From the NCBI GenBank assembly GCA_048595745.1, contig CP184361.1: 64,000 bases of DNA; one strand, given 5' to 3'. A model generated the notes under the pieces. It saw only the letters and a list, made by a program, of their open reading frames with translations. It was not told the origin of the DNA and did no database searches. The translations under genes and the position numbers were made by a program. The stretch's first letter is position 1. Each line of letters begins with the position of its first letter. Origin of the DNA: Aquipseudomonas alcaligenes_A. GTDB lineage: Bacteria; Pseudomonadota; Gammaproteobacteria; Pseudomonadales; Pseudomonadaceae. Positions 8,970 to 17,919 of this stretch are shown one piece after another.

Positions 8970-10934
8970 ATGCGTCTCAAGCAGCTCACCAACCTCTCCA
9001 CCGTCCTGCTGGTCACCGCCTGTGTCGCCCTCGGCGGCACCCTCTGGTGGTCCGAGACCGCGCTGGAGCGTCCTTACCTGCTGATGCAGCGATACCTGAG
9101 CCTGTCACAACAGTTTCAGCACCAGGTCGCGGACAACGTCCAGGCCTACCTGGGCAGCGGCGACGCCCTGCGCCACAAGCAGGCCCAGCAGGCCATCGAG
9201 GCACTGGCCACGCAACTCGGCGAACTGCCGCCCCACCTGGCCGACAACCTGCGCCCGAGCCTGGAAGAGCTCAGCCAGTTCGTCGCCGGCGATCTGCTCG
9301 CCGCCGGCAAGCTGGCGGGCGACCCGCAAGGCCTGCTGCTGCAGGCCGAACGCGAAATCGGCGGAACCCTGGATCAGCTGCAGCAATACGCCACCACGAG
9401 CGGCAACACACAGGCCAGCACTTACTCCTTGACGCTCTTCCAGGCCGCTCAACACCTGGCGCGTCTCGCCCACGCTCGCGGCAAGCTGGTCAGCAGTGGC
9501 CGCAGCGAGCTGGCCGGTGACGTGGAGCGCGAACTGGCGGCACTCAGCCTGCGCGCCAGCGAACTGCAAAGCCTGCCGCTGCTCGGCGTCACCGAGAGCA
9601 GCGACGCCGGCAACAGCTTCGCCGCCATGCTCGGCCTGGACAGCGGCGCCGAAGACGAGCAGGCCGAGGATCAGGGCATCGCCCTCAAGCGCGAGTTGAG
9701 CAGCCTGCTCAAGCGCTATCCGGCCGAACTGCAGCGCACCCAGGCGCTGGTCCGCCAGCGCGCCGAACTGGCCAGCGCGAGCACCAGACGGGTCGATGAC
9801 CTGCAGCAGGCCCTGGCCGCGCTGGAACCGGAGGTACGCGCCGAGCATGCGCGTATCCAGGGCGAAGTGCGCCTGGTGCAAGGCCTGGCAATTGGCCTGA
9901 TCCTGTTGATTGCATTGTTCCTCGACCAGATCCAGCGGCGCATGAGCCATGTCCTCACGCGCCTGGCTCCGGCCCTGTCGACCTGGGCAGGGGGCGACTT
10001 CGCCGCCGATATCCGGTTGCAGGCACGCACCCGCGAGATGCGCGACATCGAGGATTCTCTGAACCGACTGCGTACATACCTGGTCGAGCTGGTCGGCACC
10101 ATCCACCAGCATGCTGGCGAGGTGGCTGGCAGCAGCCGCACCCTGGCCGAGCTGAGCCAGGGCCTGCACGGCGGCGCCGAGCGCCAGCTGGCCGACACGG
10201 CGCAGATTCGCGACGCCCTTGGCGAGCTCGAACACACCATCGCCAGCGTGGCCGCTGACGCCAGCCAGGCCGCCGATGCCAGCCGCGCCGCCAGCCGCGC
10301 CGTGGAGCAGGGCCAGCGGGTGATCGAACAGAGCCTCAAGGGCCTGCATGATCTGGTGGGCGAGGTACAGGGCAACGCCCAGTCGATCGAACAATTGGCC
10401 GCCGAGACCGCCACCATCGGCCAGGTGCTCACGGTGATTCGCGGCGTGGCCGAACAGACCAACCTGCTCGCCCTCAACGCCGCCATCGAGGCGGCACGCG
10501 CCGGCGAGATGGGCCGCGGCTTCGCCGTGGTCGCCGAAGAAGTACGCTCGCTGGCCCAGCGCACCAGTGGGGCGACCGAAGAAATCCAGCAACTGATCGC
10601 CCGCCTGCAGCAAGCCGCCCAGCAGTCAGTGGCGGCCATGCGCGCCCAGGTCGAGCATGCCGAGACCACGGCCAGCCAGGCCGAACAGGCCGACGGCGCA
10701 CTGGATCAGGTGGTCGGAGCCATCCGCACCATCGCCAGCATGGCCGAGCGCATCGCCGAGGCCACCGCTCAGCAGGGCGGCGCCGCCAGTGAAATCCGCA
10801 ACCGCAGCGAACGCATCCACAGCCTGGGCGGGGACAACCTGACCCGCATCGGCGAGGGCCGCGCCCAGGGCGAACAGCTGCTGCAACTGGGCAGCCAGCT
10901 GCACACGGCGGTGCAGGCATTTCGCGTCGCCTAG
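8970..10934 (+). CDS. ctpL: methyl-accepting chemotaxis protein, CtpL-like
   Basis: A 654-residue chemoreceptor with TM1 at about 10-30, a long helical periplasmic sensor, TM2 at about 303-322 (GLAIGLILLIALF), a HAMP linker and a cytoplasmic signalling domain. The conserved hairpin tip (EQTNLLALNAAIEAARAG, about 492-510) is intact. In P. aeruginosa the receptor at this position, CtpL, mediates taxis to phosphate; the name here rests on synteny and architecture. ATG 8970 is chosen over TTG 8949 because it begins a normal signal-anchor. It is 81 bp after the cyclase gene. Confidence 0.85.
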   Translation: MRLKQLTNLSTVLLVTACVALGGTLWWSETALERPYLLMQRYLSLSQQFQHQVADNVQAYLGSGDALRHKQAQQAIEALATQLGELPPHLADNLRPSLEELSQFVAGDLLAAGKLAGDPQGLLLQAEREIGGTLDQLQQYATTSGNTQASTYSLTLFQAAQHLARLAHARGKLVSSGRSELAGDVERELAALSLRASELQSLPLLGVTESSDAGNSFAAMLGLDSGAEDEQAEDQGIALKRELSSLLKRYPAELQRTQALVRQRAELASASTRRVDDLQQALAALEPEVRAEHARIQGEVRLVQGLAIGLILLIALFLDQIQRRMSHVLTRLAPALSTWAGGDFAADIRLQARTREMRDIEDSLNRLRTYLVELVGTIHQHAGEVAGSSRTLAELSQGLHGGAERQLADTAQIRDALGELEHTIASVAADASQAADASRAASRAVEQGQRVIEQSLKGLHDLVGEVQGNAQSIEQLAAETATIGQVLTVIRGVAEQTNLLALNAAIEAARAGEMGRGFAVVAEEVRSLAQRTSGATEEIQQLIARLQQAAQQSVAAMRAQVEHAETTASQAEQADGALDQVVGAIRTIASMAERIAEATAQQGGAASEIRNRSERIHSLGGDNLTRIGEGRAQGEQLLQLGSQLHTAVQAFRVA

Positions 10935-11001
10935 CCGCCGCGCGTCGGCCGACAATATCCGCTTACGCACTGCGCCACCCGGTCGCCTGGGGTCCGCTGC
11001 C

Positions 11002-11029
11002 GGACTTGGGTATGATGCCCGCCAAGTCC
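11002..11029 (+). promoter_or_regulatory. dipZ -10 element inside an inverted repeat
   Basis: GGACTTGG (11002-11009) and CCAAGTCC (11022-11029) form perfect 8-bp arms around TATGAT (11011-11016), a good -10 hexamer. It lies 17 bp before the dipZ ATG. It could be an operator over the promoter or chance symmetry. Confidence 0.35.
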
Positions 11030-11045
11030 GTCGTGCGAGCCCGTC

Positions 11046-12851
11046 ATGCGCCGTCTGCTCCCTCTGTTCCTGCTGCTGTTCACCCTCCCCGCCCTGGCTG
11101 GTCTGTTCGACGACCCGGCCCCGCGCGGCGTGATCGAAGATACTCCGCTGAACAACAGCAGCGACTTCCTGCCGGTGCGCGAGGCCTTCCGCCTCAGCCT
11201 GGTGAGCAGTGACGCCCAGTCGGTGAAGCTGCGCTTCGTGGCGGCCGAGGGCTATTACCTCTATCGCCACCAGTTCAAGTTCCGCATCGAGCCCAGCGAC
11301 CTGGCCAAGGGCGAAGCGCGGCTGCCGGCGGGCAAGCCCAAGCACGACCAGTACTTTGGCGATGTCGAGGTGTACTACGGCGTCACCGACATCGACCTGC
11401 CGATCGACAACCCCATCGACCTGCCCTTCACCGTGCATGTGTCCTACCAGGGCTGCGCCGACAAGGGCCTGTGCTACCCACCGGAAAACGAGCGCATCGA
11501 AGTCGACGGCCAGGGCGCGGCACCGACCGAACCGGCTGCCAGCACAGCGCCCAGCGCACCGGCACCGGCACCGGCCGGCTGGACCTGGAAGGAACTGGCG
11601 CTGTTCTTCCTCGGCGGCCTGGCCCTGACCTTCACCCCCTGCGTGCTGCCGATGCTGCCGATCCTCACCGGCGTGGTGCTGCGCGGCCAACCCGGCGGCG
11701 CTCGTGGCCTGGTGCTGTCGCTGGCCTACGTACTGCCGATGGCACTCAGTTTTGCCATCCTCGGCGCGCTGATGGGCCTGTTCGGCGCCGAACTCAACCT
11801 GCAGGCGCGCCTGCAGTCGCCCTGGGTGCTGGCGCCATTCGCCATCTTCTTCGCCCTGTTCGGCGCCGCCAGCCTGGGCTTCCTCGAACTGCGCCTGCCG
11901 GCCGCCATCGACGGTCGCCTGCAGCGCCTGAGTCAACGCCTGCATGGCGGCACCATCCTCAGCGCCGCAGCCCTCGGTGTGCTCTCCAGCCTGCTGGTGT
12001 CGCCCTGCGTGTCAGCGCCGCTGGCCGGCGCGCTGCTCTATATCAGCAGCAGCGGCGACGCCCTCGGCGGCGGCCTCAAGCTGCTCGCCCTGGGCCTGGG
12101 CATGGGCACGCCGCTGGTGCTGTTTGCCGTCGGTGGCGGCGCCCTGCTGCCGAAGTCCGGCCCGTGGATGGTCACCGTGCGCAATGCCTTCGGCGCCCTG
12201 CTGATGGCTGTGGCCGTGTGGCTGCTCGAACGCGTGGTGCCCGGCCCGGTCGCCCTGGCGCTGTGGGGCCTGCTGGCTGCCGGTATCGCCCTGTGGCTAG
12301 GCGTGCTGGAGCTGACGCCCAAGACCCACCACCAGAAGCTGGCGCAGCTGATCGGCCTGCCGCTGCTGGTCTACGCGCTGGTCGCCTGGGTCGGCGCCCT
12401 GCAGGGTGAGAGCGATCCGCTGCGCCCGCTGGGGCAGGCCCAGGTCGGTGCAGCTGTCGCGGCGCCCCGCGCGCAGCATGGCGAATGGCAGACCGTGACC
12501 ACCCCGGCCGAACTGGATGCCGCACTGGCCGAGGCGAAAAGCGCCGGCCAGCCACTGCTGCTGGACTGGTACGCCGACTGGTGCATCAGCTGCAAGGTGA
12601 TCGAGCGCGAGGTCCTCAGCGCACCGACCGTAACCGCGCAGCTGGGCGGCTACCGGCTGATCCGCTTCGACATCACCGAAAGCCGCGAGGATCAGCGCGC
12701 CCTGCTCGACCGTTACCAACTGTTCGGGCCGCCAGCGATCCTGTTCTTCGGGCCAAAGGGTGACGAATGGGCCGATCTGCGTGTCGTAGGTGAAATCAGC
12801 GCCGCCGACTTCGCCGAACGCCTGGCCCGCGCCGCCTCGCGACAGAACTGA
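11046..12851 (+). CDS. dipZ: thiol:disulfide interchange protein DsbD
   Basis: A 601-residue membrane protein that moves electrons from cytoplasmic thioredoxin to periplasmic DsbC/DsbG and cytochrome c maturation proteins. All three redox modules are visible. A signal peptide ends near ALA-GL at 18. The alpha domain has a Cys pair near 137 and 143 (GCADKGLC). The eight-helix membrane domain has Cys near 199 (TPCVLP) and 321 (SPCVSAP). The C-terminal thioredoxin-like domain has CISC near 513-516 in DWYADWCISCK. No residue is missing. It precedes aroQ as in other pseudomonads. Confidence 0.95.
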   Translation: MRRLLPLFLLLFTLPALAGLFDDPAPRGVIEDTPLNNSSDFLPVREAFRLSLVSSDAQSVKLRFVAAEGYYLYRHQFKFRIEPSDLAKGEARLPAGKPKHDQYFGDVEVYYGVTDIDLPIDNPIDLPFTVHVSYQGCADKGLCYPPENERIEVDGQGAAPTEPAASTAPSAPAPAPAGWTWKELALFFLGGLALTFTPCVLPMLPILTGVVLRGQPGGARGLVLSLAYVLPMALSFAILGALMGLFGAELNLQARLQSPWVLAPFAIFFALFGAASLGFLELRLPAAIDGRLQRLSQRLHGGTILSAAALGVLSSLLVSPCVSAPLAGALLYISSSGDALGGGLKLLALGLGMGTPLVLFAVGGGALLPKSGPWMVTVRNAFGALLMAVAVWLLERVVPGPVALALWGLLAAGIALWLGVLELTPKTHHQKLAQLIGLPLLVYALVAWVGALQGESDPLRPLGQAQVGAAVAAPRAQHGEWQTVTTPAELDAALAEAKSAGQPLLLDWYADWCISCKVIEREVLSAPTVTAQLGGYRLIRFDITESREDQRALLDRYQLFGPPAILFFGPKGDEWADLRVVGEISAADFAERLARAASRQN

Positions 12852-12906
12852 CAACGTCATATTTCTGCCGCAAACTTCGTCCATCGTGCCGACTATTTCC
12901 GGCAAC

Positions 12907-12935
12907 TGGACAGCCTGCGGCGCTTTCGGCATAGT
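12907..12935 (+). promoter_or_regulatory. candidate sigma-70 promoter for aroQ-accB-accC
   Basis: TGGACA and CATAGT are separated by exactly 17 bp, placing the start site near 12942, about 32 nt before aroQ. By-eye match only. Confidence 0.45.
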
Positions 12936-12973
12936 CCCGGCCAATCCACGGTCAGAACAACAAGGAAGCGCCC

Positions 12974-13417
12974 ATGGCCACCCTACTGGTGCTGCACGGC
13001 CCCAACCTCAACCTGCTGGGCACCCGCGAACCCGACAAATACGGCGCCACCACCCTGGCCGAGATCAATCAGGACCTGGAGCAGCGCGCCCGCGCCGCCG
13101 GCCACCACCTGCTGTACCTGCAGAGCAATGCCGAGTACGAGCTGATCGAGCGCATTCATGCGGCGAAAGGTGAAGGAGTCGACTTCATCGTCATCAATCC
13201 GGCCGCTTTCACTCACACCAGCGTCGCATTACGTGACGCGTTGCTGGCGGTGAGCATCCCATTCATCGAAGTGCACCTGTCCAACGTGCACAAGCGCGAA
13301 CCCTTCCGCCATCACTCCTACTTTTCCGACGTAGCGGTGGGAGTGATCTGCGGCCTCGGCGCCAGCGGCTACCGCTTGGCTTTGGAGGCTGCCCTGGAAC
13401 AATTAGAACGCCCCTGA
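12974..13417 (+). CDS. aroQ: type II 3-dehydroquinate dehydratase
   Basis: Dehydrates 3-dehydroquinate to 3-dehydroshikimate in the shikimate pathway (cytosolic dodecamer). The 147 residues are the normal length. The N-terminal LVLHGPNLNLLGTREPDKYG holds the catalytic Tyr, and INPAAFTHTSVAL and EVHLSNVHKREPFRHHS hold the conserved Asn and His. An AAGGA ribosome-binding site precedes the ATG. It lies 25 bp upstream of accB, the usual gammaproteobacterial aroQ-accB-accC order. Confidence 0.97.
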   Translation: MATLLVLHGPNLNLLGTREPDKYGATTLAEINQDLEQRARAAGHHLLYLQSNAEYELIERIHAAKGEGVDFIVINPAAFTHTSVALRDALLAVSIPFIEVHLSNVHKREPFRHHSYFSDVAVGVICGLGASGYRLALEAALEQLERP

Positions 13418-13442
13418 CCTCACCCTTGGGAGTTGCAAAACT

Positions 13443-13907
13443 ATGGATATCCGTAAAGTCAAAAAACTGATCGAGCTGCTGGAAGAGTCCGGTATCGACG
13501 AGCTGGAAATCCGCGAGGGCGAAGAGTCCGTGCGCATCAGCCGCCACAGCAACAAGGCCATGGCCGCCCAGCCGATCTACGCCGCCGCTCCGGCCCCGGT
13601 CGCCGCCCCGGCTGCACCGGTCGCCGCTGCCGCCCCGGCGGCCGACGCCGCGCCGGCCGCCGCCAAGCTGAACGGTCACGTGGTGCGCTCGCCAATGGTC
13701 GGCACCTTCTACCGCGCCGCCTCGCCAACCTCGGCCAACTTCGCCGAAGTCGGCCAGACCGTGAAGAAAGGCGACATCCTGTGCATCGTCGAAGCCATGA
13801 AGATGATGAACCACATCGAGGCCGAGGCCAGCGGCGTGATCGAGTCGATCCTCGTCGAGAACGGCCAGCCGGTTGAGTACGACCAGCCCCTGTTCACCAT
13901 CGTTTGA
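13443..13907 (+). CDS. accB: acetyl-CoA carboxylase biotin carboxyl carrier protein
   Basis: Carries biotin between the carboxylase and transferase halves of acetyl-CoA carboxylase in fatty-acid synthesis. It has 154 residues: an N-terminal helical part (1-40), an Ala/Pro-rich flexible linker (about 45-78) and the C-terminal biotinyl domain, with the biotinylated Lys at 120 in EAMKMMNH. It is 17 bp upstream of accC; the two are usually cotranscribed. Confidence 0.98.
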   Translation: MDIRKVKKLIELLEESGIDELEIREGEESVRISRHSNKAMAAQPIYAAAPAPVAAPAAPVAAAAPAADAAPAAAKLNGHVVRSPMVGTFYRAASPTSANFAEVGQTVKKGDILCIVEAMKMMNHIEAEASGVIESILVENGQPVEYDQPLFTIV

Positions 13908-13924
13908 TGCGCGGGGAACCTGCG

Positions 13925-15280
13925 ATGCAGAAGCTGGAGAAAGTCCTGATCGCCAACCGTGGCGAAATCGCCCTGCGCATCCTGCGCGCCTGCAAGGAAA
14001 TGGGCATCAAGACGGTGGCCGTCTACTCCACCGCCGACCGTGACCTGATGCACCTGGGCCTGGCCGACGAGACCGTGTGCATCGGCCCGGCGCCGGGCGC
14101 GCAGTCCTACCTGAGCATTCCGGCCATCATCAGCGCCGCCGAAGTGACTGGCGCCACCGCCATCCACCCGGGCTATGGCTTCCTGGCCGAGAACGCCGAC
14201 TTCGCCGAGCGCGTCGAGAAGTCCGGCTTCGCCTTCATCGGCCCGACCGGCGACGTGATCCGCCTGATGGGCGACAAGGTGTCCGCCAAGGAAGCCATGA
14301 TCAAATCCGGCGTGCCGGTGGTCCCGGGCTCCGATGGCCCGTTGCCGGAAGACGAGGAAGAAGCCCTGCGCATCGCCCGTGAAGTGGGCTACCCGGTGAT
14401 CATCAAGGCCGCTGGCGGCGGCGGCGGTCGCGGCATGCGCGTGGTGCACAAGGAAGAAGACCTGATCAAGTCGGCCAAGCTGACCCGCACCGAAGCCGGA
14501 GCTGCGTTCGGCAACCCGATGGTCTACCTGGAGAAGTTCCTCGGCAACCCGCGCCATGTGGAAGTCCAGGTGCTGTCCGACGGCCAGGGCAACGCTATCC
14601 ACCTGTATGACCGCGACTGCTCGCTGCAGCGCCGGCACCAGAAGGTGCTGGAAGAAGCCCCCGCTCCGCAGATCGACGAGAAGGCCCGCGCCGAAGTGCT
14701 CAAGCGCTGCGTCGATGCCTGCGTCGAAATCGGCTACCGCGGCGCCGGCACCTTCGAGTTCCTCTATGAAGACGGTCGCTTCTACTTCATCGAGATGAAC
14801 ACCCGCGTGCAGGTCGAACACCCGGTCACCGAGATGGTCACCGGCATCGACATCGTCAAGGAGATGCTCAGCATCGCCGCCGGCAACAAGCTGTCGATCA
14901 AGCAGGAAGACGTGAAGATCCTCGGCCACGCCCTGGAGTGTCGGATCAACGCCGAAGACCCGGACAACTTCATGCCCTGCCCCGGCAAGGTCAAGCACTT
15001 CCACGCCCCGGGCGGCAACGGCATCCGCGTCGACTCGCACCTGTACAGCGGCTACTCGGTACCGCCGAACTACGACTCGCTGATCGGCAAGCTGATCAGC
15101 TACGGTCGTACCCGCGACGAAGCCATGGCACGCATGCGCAACGCCCTGGACGAGATCGTGGTCGACGGTATCAAGACCAACATCCCGCTGCACCGCGACC
15201 TGACCCGCGACAAGGGCTTCCTCAAAGGGGGTGTGAACATTCACTACCTCGAGAAGAAGCTGGGCATGGATAAGCACTGA
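13925..15280 (+). CDS. accC: acetyl-CoA carboxylase biotin carboxylase subunit
   Basis: ATP-dependent carboxylation of the biotin on AccB, first half of malonyl-CoA synthesis. The 451-residue protein has the biotin-carboxylase N domain (KVLIANRGEIALRI), the ATP-grasp domain (KAAGGGGGRGMR; EMNTRVQVEHPVTE) and the C-terminal domain. ATG 13925 has GGGGAA 8-9 nt upstream and gives the usual N-terminus; an earlier in-frame ATG at 13904 overlaps accB but lacks support. A GC-rich hairpin follows. Confidence 0.98.
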   Translation: MQKLEKVLIANRGEIALRILRACKEMGIKTVAVYSTADRDLMHLGLADETVCIGPAPGAQSYLSIPAIISAAEVTGATAIHPGYGFLAENADFAERVEKSGFAFIGPTGDVIRLMGDKVSAKEAMIKSGVPVVPGSDGPLPEDEEEALRIAREVGYPVIIKAAGGGGGRGMRVVHKEEDLIKSAKLTRTEAGAAFGNPMVYLEKFLGNPRHVEVQVLSDGQGNAIHLYDRDCSLQRRHQKVLEEAPAPQIDEKARAEVLKRCVDACVEIGYRGAGTFEFLYEDGRFYFIEMNTRVQVEHPVTEMVTGIDIVKEMLSIAAGNKLSIKQEDVKILGHALECRINAEDPDNFMPCPGKVKHFHAPGGNGIRVDSHLYSGYSVPPNYDSLIGKLISYGRTRDEAMARMRNALDEIVVDGIKTNIPLHRDLTRDKGFLKGGVNIHYLEKKLGMDKH

Positions 15281-15294
15281 TTATCCTGCCGTGA

Positions 15295-15327
15295 ACAAGG
15301 GCCGCCCTCGGGCGGCCCTTGTCGTTT
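15295..15327 (+). terminator. probable terminator after accC
   Basis: Thirteen-bp arms ACAAGGGCCGCCC / GGGCGGCCCTTGT meet at a tight loop. The T tract is weak (CGTTT), so termination may be partial. Confidence 0.65.
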
Positions 15328-15402
15328 CAGCGCCTGAACTGGCGGGGCGCCGCCCCCTCAAGTAAGCTGCGCGCCCACGCAACACCGTCCATGAGGTTCG
15401 CC

Positions 15403-16284
15403 ATGCCCTGGTTACAAGTCCGTCTCGCCATCACCCCGGAACAGGCGGAAACCTACGAGGATGCCCTGCTCGGCGTCGGCGCCGTGTCGGTCACCTTCAT
15501 GGACGCCGAAGACCAGCCGATCTTCGAGCCGGACCTGGGCACCACTCCGCTGTGGTCCAACACCCACCTGCTGGCGCTGTTCGAGGCCGATACCGACCCG
15601 GCCAACCTGGTCGCGCACCTGCAGCTGCTGACCGGCGGCGAACTGCCGGCCCACGAGATCGAGCACATCGAAGACCAGGACTGGGAACGCAGCTGGATGG
15701 ACAACTTCCAGCCCATGCGCTTCGGCCAGCGCCTGTGGATCGTGCCGAGCTGGCACGCCGCGCCTGAGCCGGAGGCGGTCAACCTGCTGCTCGATCCGGG
15801 CCTGGCTTTCGGTACCGGCACCCACCCGACCACCGCGCTGTGCCTGGAATGGCTGGACGGTCAGAACCTGAATGACTGCACGGTGATCGACTTTGGCTGC
15901 GGCTCGGGCATCCTGGCGATTGCCGCCCTGCTGCTCGGCGCGCCGCAGGCCATCGGCACCGACATCGACCCGCAGGCGCTGGAGGCCTCGCGCGACAATG
16001 CCGGACGCAACGGCATCGATCCGGCGCGTTTCCCGGTCTACCTGCCCGCCGACATGCCGCAACAGCCGGCCGACGTGGTGGTCGCCAACATCCTGGCGGG
16101 CCCGCTGGTCTCCCTGGCACCGCAGATCACCGCCCTGGTCAAGGCCGGCGGCCGCCTGGCGCTGTCCGGCATCCTCGCCGAGCAGGCCGAGGAGGTACGC
16201 GCAGCCTATGCAGACGCCTTCGACCTCGATCCGACCGCGATCAAGGACGGCTGGGTACGCATCAGCGGCGTCAAACGCGCCTAG
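15403..16284 (+). CDS. prmA: ribosomal protein L11 methyltransferase
   Basis: SAM-dependent trimethylation of ribosomal protein L11. It has 293 residues, the family length: an N-terminal L11-recognition domain (about 1-60), a linker, and a class I methyltransferase domain with the SAM-binding motif VIDFGCGSGILAIAA (about 162-176) and the NILAGPL motif. ATG 15403 (MPWLQVRL) has GAGG 6 nt upstream. It follows accC after the hairpin. Confidence 0.96.
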   Translation: MPWLQVRLAITPEQAETYEDALLGVGAVSVTFMDAEDQPIFEPDLGTTPLWSNTHLLALFEADTDPANLVAHLQLLTGGELPAHEIEHIEDQDWERSWMDNFQPMRFGQRLWIVPSWHAAPEPEAVNLLLDPGLAFGTGTHPTTALCLEWLDGQNLNDCTVIDFGCGSGILAIAALLLGAPQAIGTDIDPQALEASRDNAGRNGIDPARFPVYLPADMPQQPADVVVANILAGPLVSLAPQITALVKAGGRLALSGILAEQAEEVRAAYADAFDLDPTAIKDGWVRISGVKRA

Positions 16285-16345
16285 AGCTTGTCGACCCGGG
16301 CCCCGGCTTGGGTAAACTAGCGCCCTGTTTCGCACGGACCGCCGC

Positions 16346-17707
16346 ATGACCGACAGCTTCGTCACCCAATGCCCCCACTGCCGTACCAGCTTCCGCATCA
16401 GTCGCGCGCAGCTGGGCGCAGCCCATGGCGCCGTGCGCTGCGGGGCCTGCATGCGCGTGTTCAATGCCGCCCAGCAACTGCTGGTGGATCAGAATCGGGT
16501 CAGCAAACCGACCACAGCGCCGACTGCCGCGCGCCCCTCGGCCCCGGCAGCGCCTGCGCCCGCACCCCGTCCGGCACCAGCCGCAGCTGCAGTGCCCGCG
16601 CCCAGCGCGCCGGCCCAACCGGTCGCCGCGCAACCGGCGCCGACTACGGTACCGGCCAAGCCTGCCCAACCCGCAGCGGCCGAGAAGAAGTCCGTCGACA
16701 CCCTGTGGATTCACGACGATCTGGACCTGGACAGCCTCGACCTCGACGAGGAACTGGCCAAGCTGGAAGAACAGGAAATGCAGCTGTCCCGCGAATTCCT
16801 GGCAATGGACAGCGCCCCCAAGCCGGGCACACACCTGCTGCATGCCGACGAGGAAGACAATCGCCACGACGAGAGCTGGGCCGAATCGCTGATCAAGGAC
16901 GAGCCGCCACGCAAGACCGCCACCATGGCGCCCGTGCGCCCGCGCCCGGAGCCCGCACCCGAGCCGCTGCGCGCCGAACCCCAGGTTCGCGCCAAGCCCG
17001 TCGAGGAGCCGCCTGCGGAACGTGAGGAGCCGCCGCTGGGCAACCTGTCCGCCGCCGATGAAGAGGATGCCGAAGAGATCGCCGATGGCGACTACCGCAT
17101 CGCCGCCGAGCCGACGCCGGCACAGCCCGCCAAGCCGGTGCGCAGCGAACCGGCATTGCGCGACGACAGCCTGCTGGAACTCAGCGAAGACCCGCTCCAC
17201 CTCGACTGGCAGCAGCCGAAGAAGCCCTGGGGCCGCTGGATCGGCTGGGGCCTGCTGAACATCATCGCCGCCGGCGCGCTGGCCACCCAGTACACGGTGT
17301 ATCACTTCGAGGAACTGGCACGTCAGGACCAGTACCGGCCCTGGTTCGAGGCGATCTGCCCGGAAATCGGCTGCACCCTGCCGTCCAAGGTCGATATCGC
17401 GCAGATCCGCAGCACCAACCTCGTGGTGCGCAGTCATCCGCAATACATGGACGCGCTGATGGTCGACGCCATCCTCTACAACCGCGCCCAGTTCGCCCAG
17501 CCTTTCCCGCTGCTGGAACTGCGCTTCGCCGACCTCAACGGCCAGCTGATCGCCAGCAGCCGTTTCCGCCCCAGCGAGTACCTCAGCGGCGAGCTGGCCG
17601 GCCAGGACGAGATGCCGCCGCAGACACCCATCCACATCTCCCTGGAGATCAAGGATCCGGGCGCCAAAGCGGTCAACTACAGCCTCAGCTTCCACTCCCC
17701 CGAATAG
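16346..17707 (+). CDS. zinc-ribbon / DUF3426 membrane protein
   Basis: A 453-residue protein. An MJ0042-type zinc ribbon lies at the N-terminus (C9, C12, C32, C35: CPHC then CGAC), followed by a long Pro/Ala- and acid-rich low-complexity region (about 55-290), one membrane helix (about 298-316, GWGLLNIIAAGALA) and a C-terminal DUF3426 domain, probably periplasmic. It occupies the conserved spot between prmA and dusB. Function is unknown; a cytoplasmic zinc finger tethered to the inner membrane suggests sensing or scaffolding, but that is inference. CGCCGG-ATTT-CCGGCG (17716-17731) after the stop may be a weak terminator. Confidence 0.85.
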   Translation: MTDSFVTQCPHCRTSFRISRAQLGAAHGAVRCGACMRVFNAAQQLLVDQNRVSKPTTAPTAARPSAPAAPAPAPRPAPAAAAVPAPSAPAQPVAAQPAPTTVPAKPAQPAAAEKKSVDTLWIHDDLDLDSLDLDEELAKLEEQEMQLSREFLAMDSAPKPGTHLLHADEEDNRHDESWAESLIKDEPPRKTATMAPVRPRPEPAPEPLRAEPQVRAKPVEEPPAEREEPPLGNLSAADEEDAEEIADGDYRIAAEPTPAQPAKPVRSEPALRDDSLLELSEDPLHLDWQQPKKPWGRWIGWGLLNIIAAGALATQYTVYHFEELARQDQYRPWFEAICPEIGCTLPSKVDIAQIRSTNLVVRSHPQYMDALMVDAILYNRAQFAQPFPLLELRFADLNGQLIASSRFRPSEYLSGELAGQDEMPPQTPIHISLEIKDPGAKAVNYSLSFHSPE

Positions 17708-17797
17708 GCCACAGACGCCGGATTTCCGGCGCTCCAGCCTTGTCACCTAGCCAACGGCAATAACCCGATGGCTGCTCATAATTTGTTCAAAACAGCC

Positions 17798-17826
17798 TTT
17801 ATCCGGTCATCGAGAGCGGGTATCAT
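17798..17826 (+). promoter_or_regulatory. candidate promoter for dusB-fis
   Basis: TTTATC and TATCAT are separated by 17 bp, placing a start near 17833, about 87 nt before dusB. No other structure is clear in the rest of the leader. Confidence 0.4.
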
Positions 17827-17919
17827 GCCCTCCCTTTTTCGCACTCCCCCGATCGCCGTTTCGCTCTCTGGCAGGCTACGCCATTGCCCGAAACGACCTT
17901 CGAGACAACAGGGATGACC

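Noticed and set aside
13709..15277. Long open frame antisense to accC
   Set aside because: Shadow of accC; composition rich in His, Val and Ala, with no motifs and no ribosome-binding site.
16500..17150. Pro/Ala-rich region of the DUF3426 protein as a frameshift or foreign insert
   Set aside because: The frame is continuous, the zinc ribbon and DUF3426 domain are both intact, and such linkers are usual in this family.
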